Assembly: GCA_016720825.1 (NCBI GenBank)
Contig: JADKJV010000021.1
Coordinates: 1 to 64,000 of the forward strand
Length of the DNA: 64,000 nucleotides
Direction of reading: 5' to 3'
Origin: Chitinophagaceae bacterium
GTDB taxonomy: Bacteria > Bacteroidota > Bacteroidia > Chitinophagales > Chitinophagaceae
Position numbers and translations under genes: made by a program. Below, piece by piece: positions 62,578 through 64,000 of this stretch (the first letter of the stretch is position 1; every line of letters begins with the position of its first letter). The notes under the pieces are model-generated. The model had not been told where the DNA came from. It saw only the letters and a program-made list of their open reading frames with translations, and searched no databases.

Positions 62578-63632
62578 ATGCGCTTGGTATCGACCCTCCT
62601 TCCTCACGATGGCACCGCGGCCAGCGCCTCGCCCTTGTTACCAACGATGCCGCACTCACCTCTACCGGCGAAAAAACCCGCGCTGCCCTTTTGCGTGAAG
62701 GATTTCCGGTTGTCAAAATATTTTCACCCGAACACGGTATCAATGCTGCCGGTGAAGATGGTGCCTGGCAGTCTTCGGGTACCGATCCGCTTACGGGTTT
62801 GCCCCTGATCAGTTTGTATGGTGACCAGCTCGCACCTTCGGAGGAGGATCTGAAAGATATAAACTGCGTGATTTTTGATATCCCCGATATCGGCTGCCGT
62901 TTCTATACTTATTTATGGACGATGACTTATGTGATGGAGTCCTGTGCCCGTGATGGAAAGCCGTTGGTCATTCTTGACCGGCCCAATCCCATTGGTGCGG
63001 ATTTATCCAAAGCGGAGGGGCCTATGCTTGACGAAGCGCATTGTTCTTCCTTTATCGGCCGGTGGAATATACCGCTCAAACATGCCTGCACATTGGGTGA
63101 GCTGGCGCAGTATTTCCAGGCCACGCGTATGCCGCAGCTCAACCTGCGGGTGATACATGTATCAGATTATACCCGAAACATGATGGCCGGCACCGATTTT
63201 CCATTTACGCCTACCTCCCCGGCTATACAAAATATCAACTCCGCATTACTCTATCCCGGTCTTGGTTTACTCGAAGGCGTGAACGTAAATGAAAACCGCG
63301 ACAACAGCCTGGCCTTTCAATCCTGTGGCGCTCCCTGGATCCGCAGCACCGAGTTAGCCGCTGAACTCAGCAAACACAAACTCCCCGGTCTCGATATTCG
63401 TCCCATGACCTACACGCCTCAATCCGGCCTGTATGCTTACGAAACCTGCCATGGTGTGAAATTCAACATCACCGGCCCTGCTGCGCTCATGGCCGTTGAC
63501 ACCGGTATCAAACTTTTACAAACCCTTGGGGCTTTATATCCGGATCATCTTACAGAGAGGCTGTATAAAACAGTGGCTAATCCCGAGGGGAAAGGGCATT
63601 TGGAGAGGTTGGTGGGGGTGGGGGGGCAATAA
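62578..63632 (+). CDS. NamZ-like exo-beta-N-acetylmuramidase (DUF1343), frameshifted at start
   Basis: A protein of about 350 residues of the DUF1343/NamZ family: VKIFSPEHGINAAGEDGAWQ, NCVIFDIPDIGCRFYTYLWTM, VILDRPNPIGAD, GLLEGVNVNENRDNS. NamZ enzymes remove terminal MurNAc from peptidoglycan fragments in recycling or scavenging. The frame begins without its ATG: the ATG at 62578 reads MRLVST out of frame, but one more T (CGCTTTGG) would give MRFGID as in relatives. The end is about 25 residues short, in a G-rich stretch. No signal peptide is seen. Confidence 0.8.
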
Positions 63633-63671
63633 GGTGAACATTTCACAAAGGCATAGTTAAAACATTAATAT

Positions 63672-64000
63672 ATGAAAAAGGGACAACTGCTATGGACACG
63701 AGATGAATTAATTGTAGCATTGAATTTGTACCTGCAATTGCCTTTCGGAAAATTAGATAAGGGTACCCCTGAAATAATTTCTTTAGCAAGAAAAATTGGG
63801 CGAACAGCAAATGCAGTATCAATGAGGTTAAATAATTTTGCCGCAGTGGACCCATTTCATAAAAAGCGAGGGGTAAAGGGTTTAGAAGGAGGGGTCAAAA
63901 AGTACAACCCATCTGGGACGAATTTATTTCTAACAAAGAAGAGCTACTTTTTGAAAGCGAACGGATACTCTCAGAATTTGGAAAACACATCTTAACATAA
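63672..64000 (+). CDS. N-terminal part of an HNH-nuclease-like or helix-turn-helix protein, frameshifted
   Basis: The frame 63672-63995 (107 residues) begins WTRDELIVALNLYLQLPFGK and LARKIGRTANAVSMRLNNFAA, the N-terminal domain found in Bacteroidota HNH endonucleases. After about 63900 the other frame reads VQPIWDEFISNKEELLFESE to the stop at 63998-64000. The indel lies near 63905. The catalytic HNH part is not inside the window; the window ends at the stop codon. Confidence 0.5.

Overview
The window looks like a chromosomal segment of a Bacteroidota bacterium, most likely close to Chitinophagaceae (family level is inference). Supporting signs are start codons lying just downstream of the Bacteroidota -7 promoter word TAnnTTTG, few Shine-Dalgarno sequences, and family content: DUF2480, a propeller-type sensor kinase, WG-repeat and WXXGXW proteins, an LpxR-like deacylase, a GH3-like ligase and a NamZ-type muramidase. 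No tRNA, rRNA, CRISPR array, integrase or transposase gene was found.

Region 1 (1 to about 27,600) is an accessory region, visibly richer in A+T than the rest. About 28 mostly small, unrelated genes stand almost all on the + strand (one exception at 15,322-15,855), singly or in groups of two to four. Many start with a signal peptide or lipobox. They include a GIY-YIG protein, a CPBP protease, a WG-repeat protein, a monooxygenase-fold protein, an Asp/Asn hydroxylase-like protein, a 75-bp-repeat protein with a formylglycine-generating-enzyme-like neighbour, an ArsR/SRPBCC/VOC/hydrolase group, a sigma factor, esterases, an SDR, a redoxin and orphan lipoproteins. Between genes lie recurring imperfectly palindromic elements. 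The two best copies are 119 and 120 bp long, with ends resembling GGCTAAC and TTAGCG and a paired internal stem. The layout resembles an integron-type gene-cassette array with attC-like sites, or an island spread by another repeat family. This is the main candidate for something undescribed.

Region 2 (27,600-28,595) is a gene-poor boundary with a degraded part and a pyrimidine-rich stretch.

Region 3 (28,600-51,434) is ordinary core genome: PpiD-like foldase, DUF2480, CorA, formyltransferase plus polysaccharide deacetylase, RecX, a two-component system, LpxR-like deacylase, omega-amidase, S41 protease, ThiL, inositol monophosphatase, a GT2/sugar-transferase fusion, GH3-like ligase, LysE exporter, MtgA, a GT39 enzyme and a NadR-type kinase.

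Region 4 (51,435-64,000) contains PnuC, an M23 peptidase, a xanthine-dehydrogenase cluster (XdhC, XdhB, XdhA, an unknown membrane protein and a small NTPase), an alcohol dehydrogenase, a lipoprotein, a NamZ-like protein and a broken gene of a nuclease-like type. Six long intergenic palindromes built from CACAAAG-type words occur between 51.4 and 60.3 kb. Two copies of a roughly 225-bp palindromic element flank the lipoprotein gene, and the 35-bp loop of one is exactly inverted relative to the other.

Across the whole window many genes are split by single-base indels, several of them in homopolymers, and 26,947-27,080 is a homopolymer smear. Sequencing or assembly error is a serious alternative to gene decay, so split genes are reported here as single reconstructed entries.
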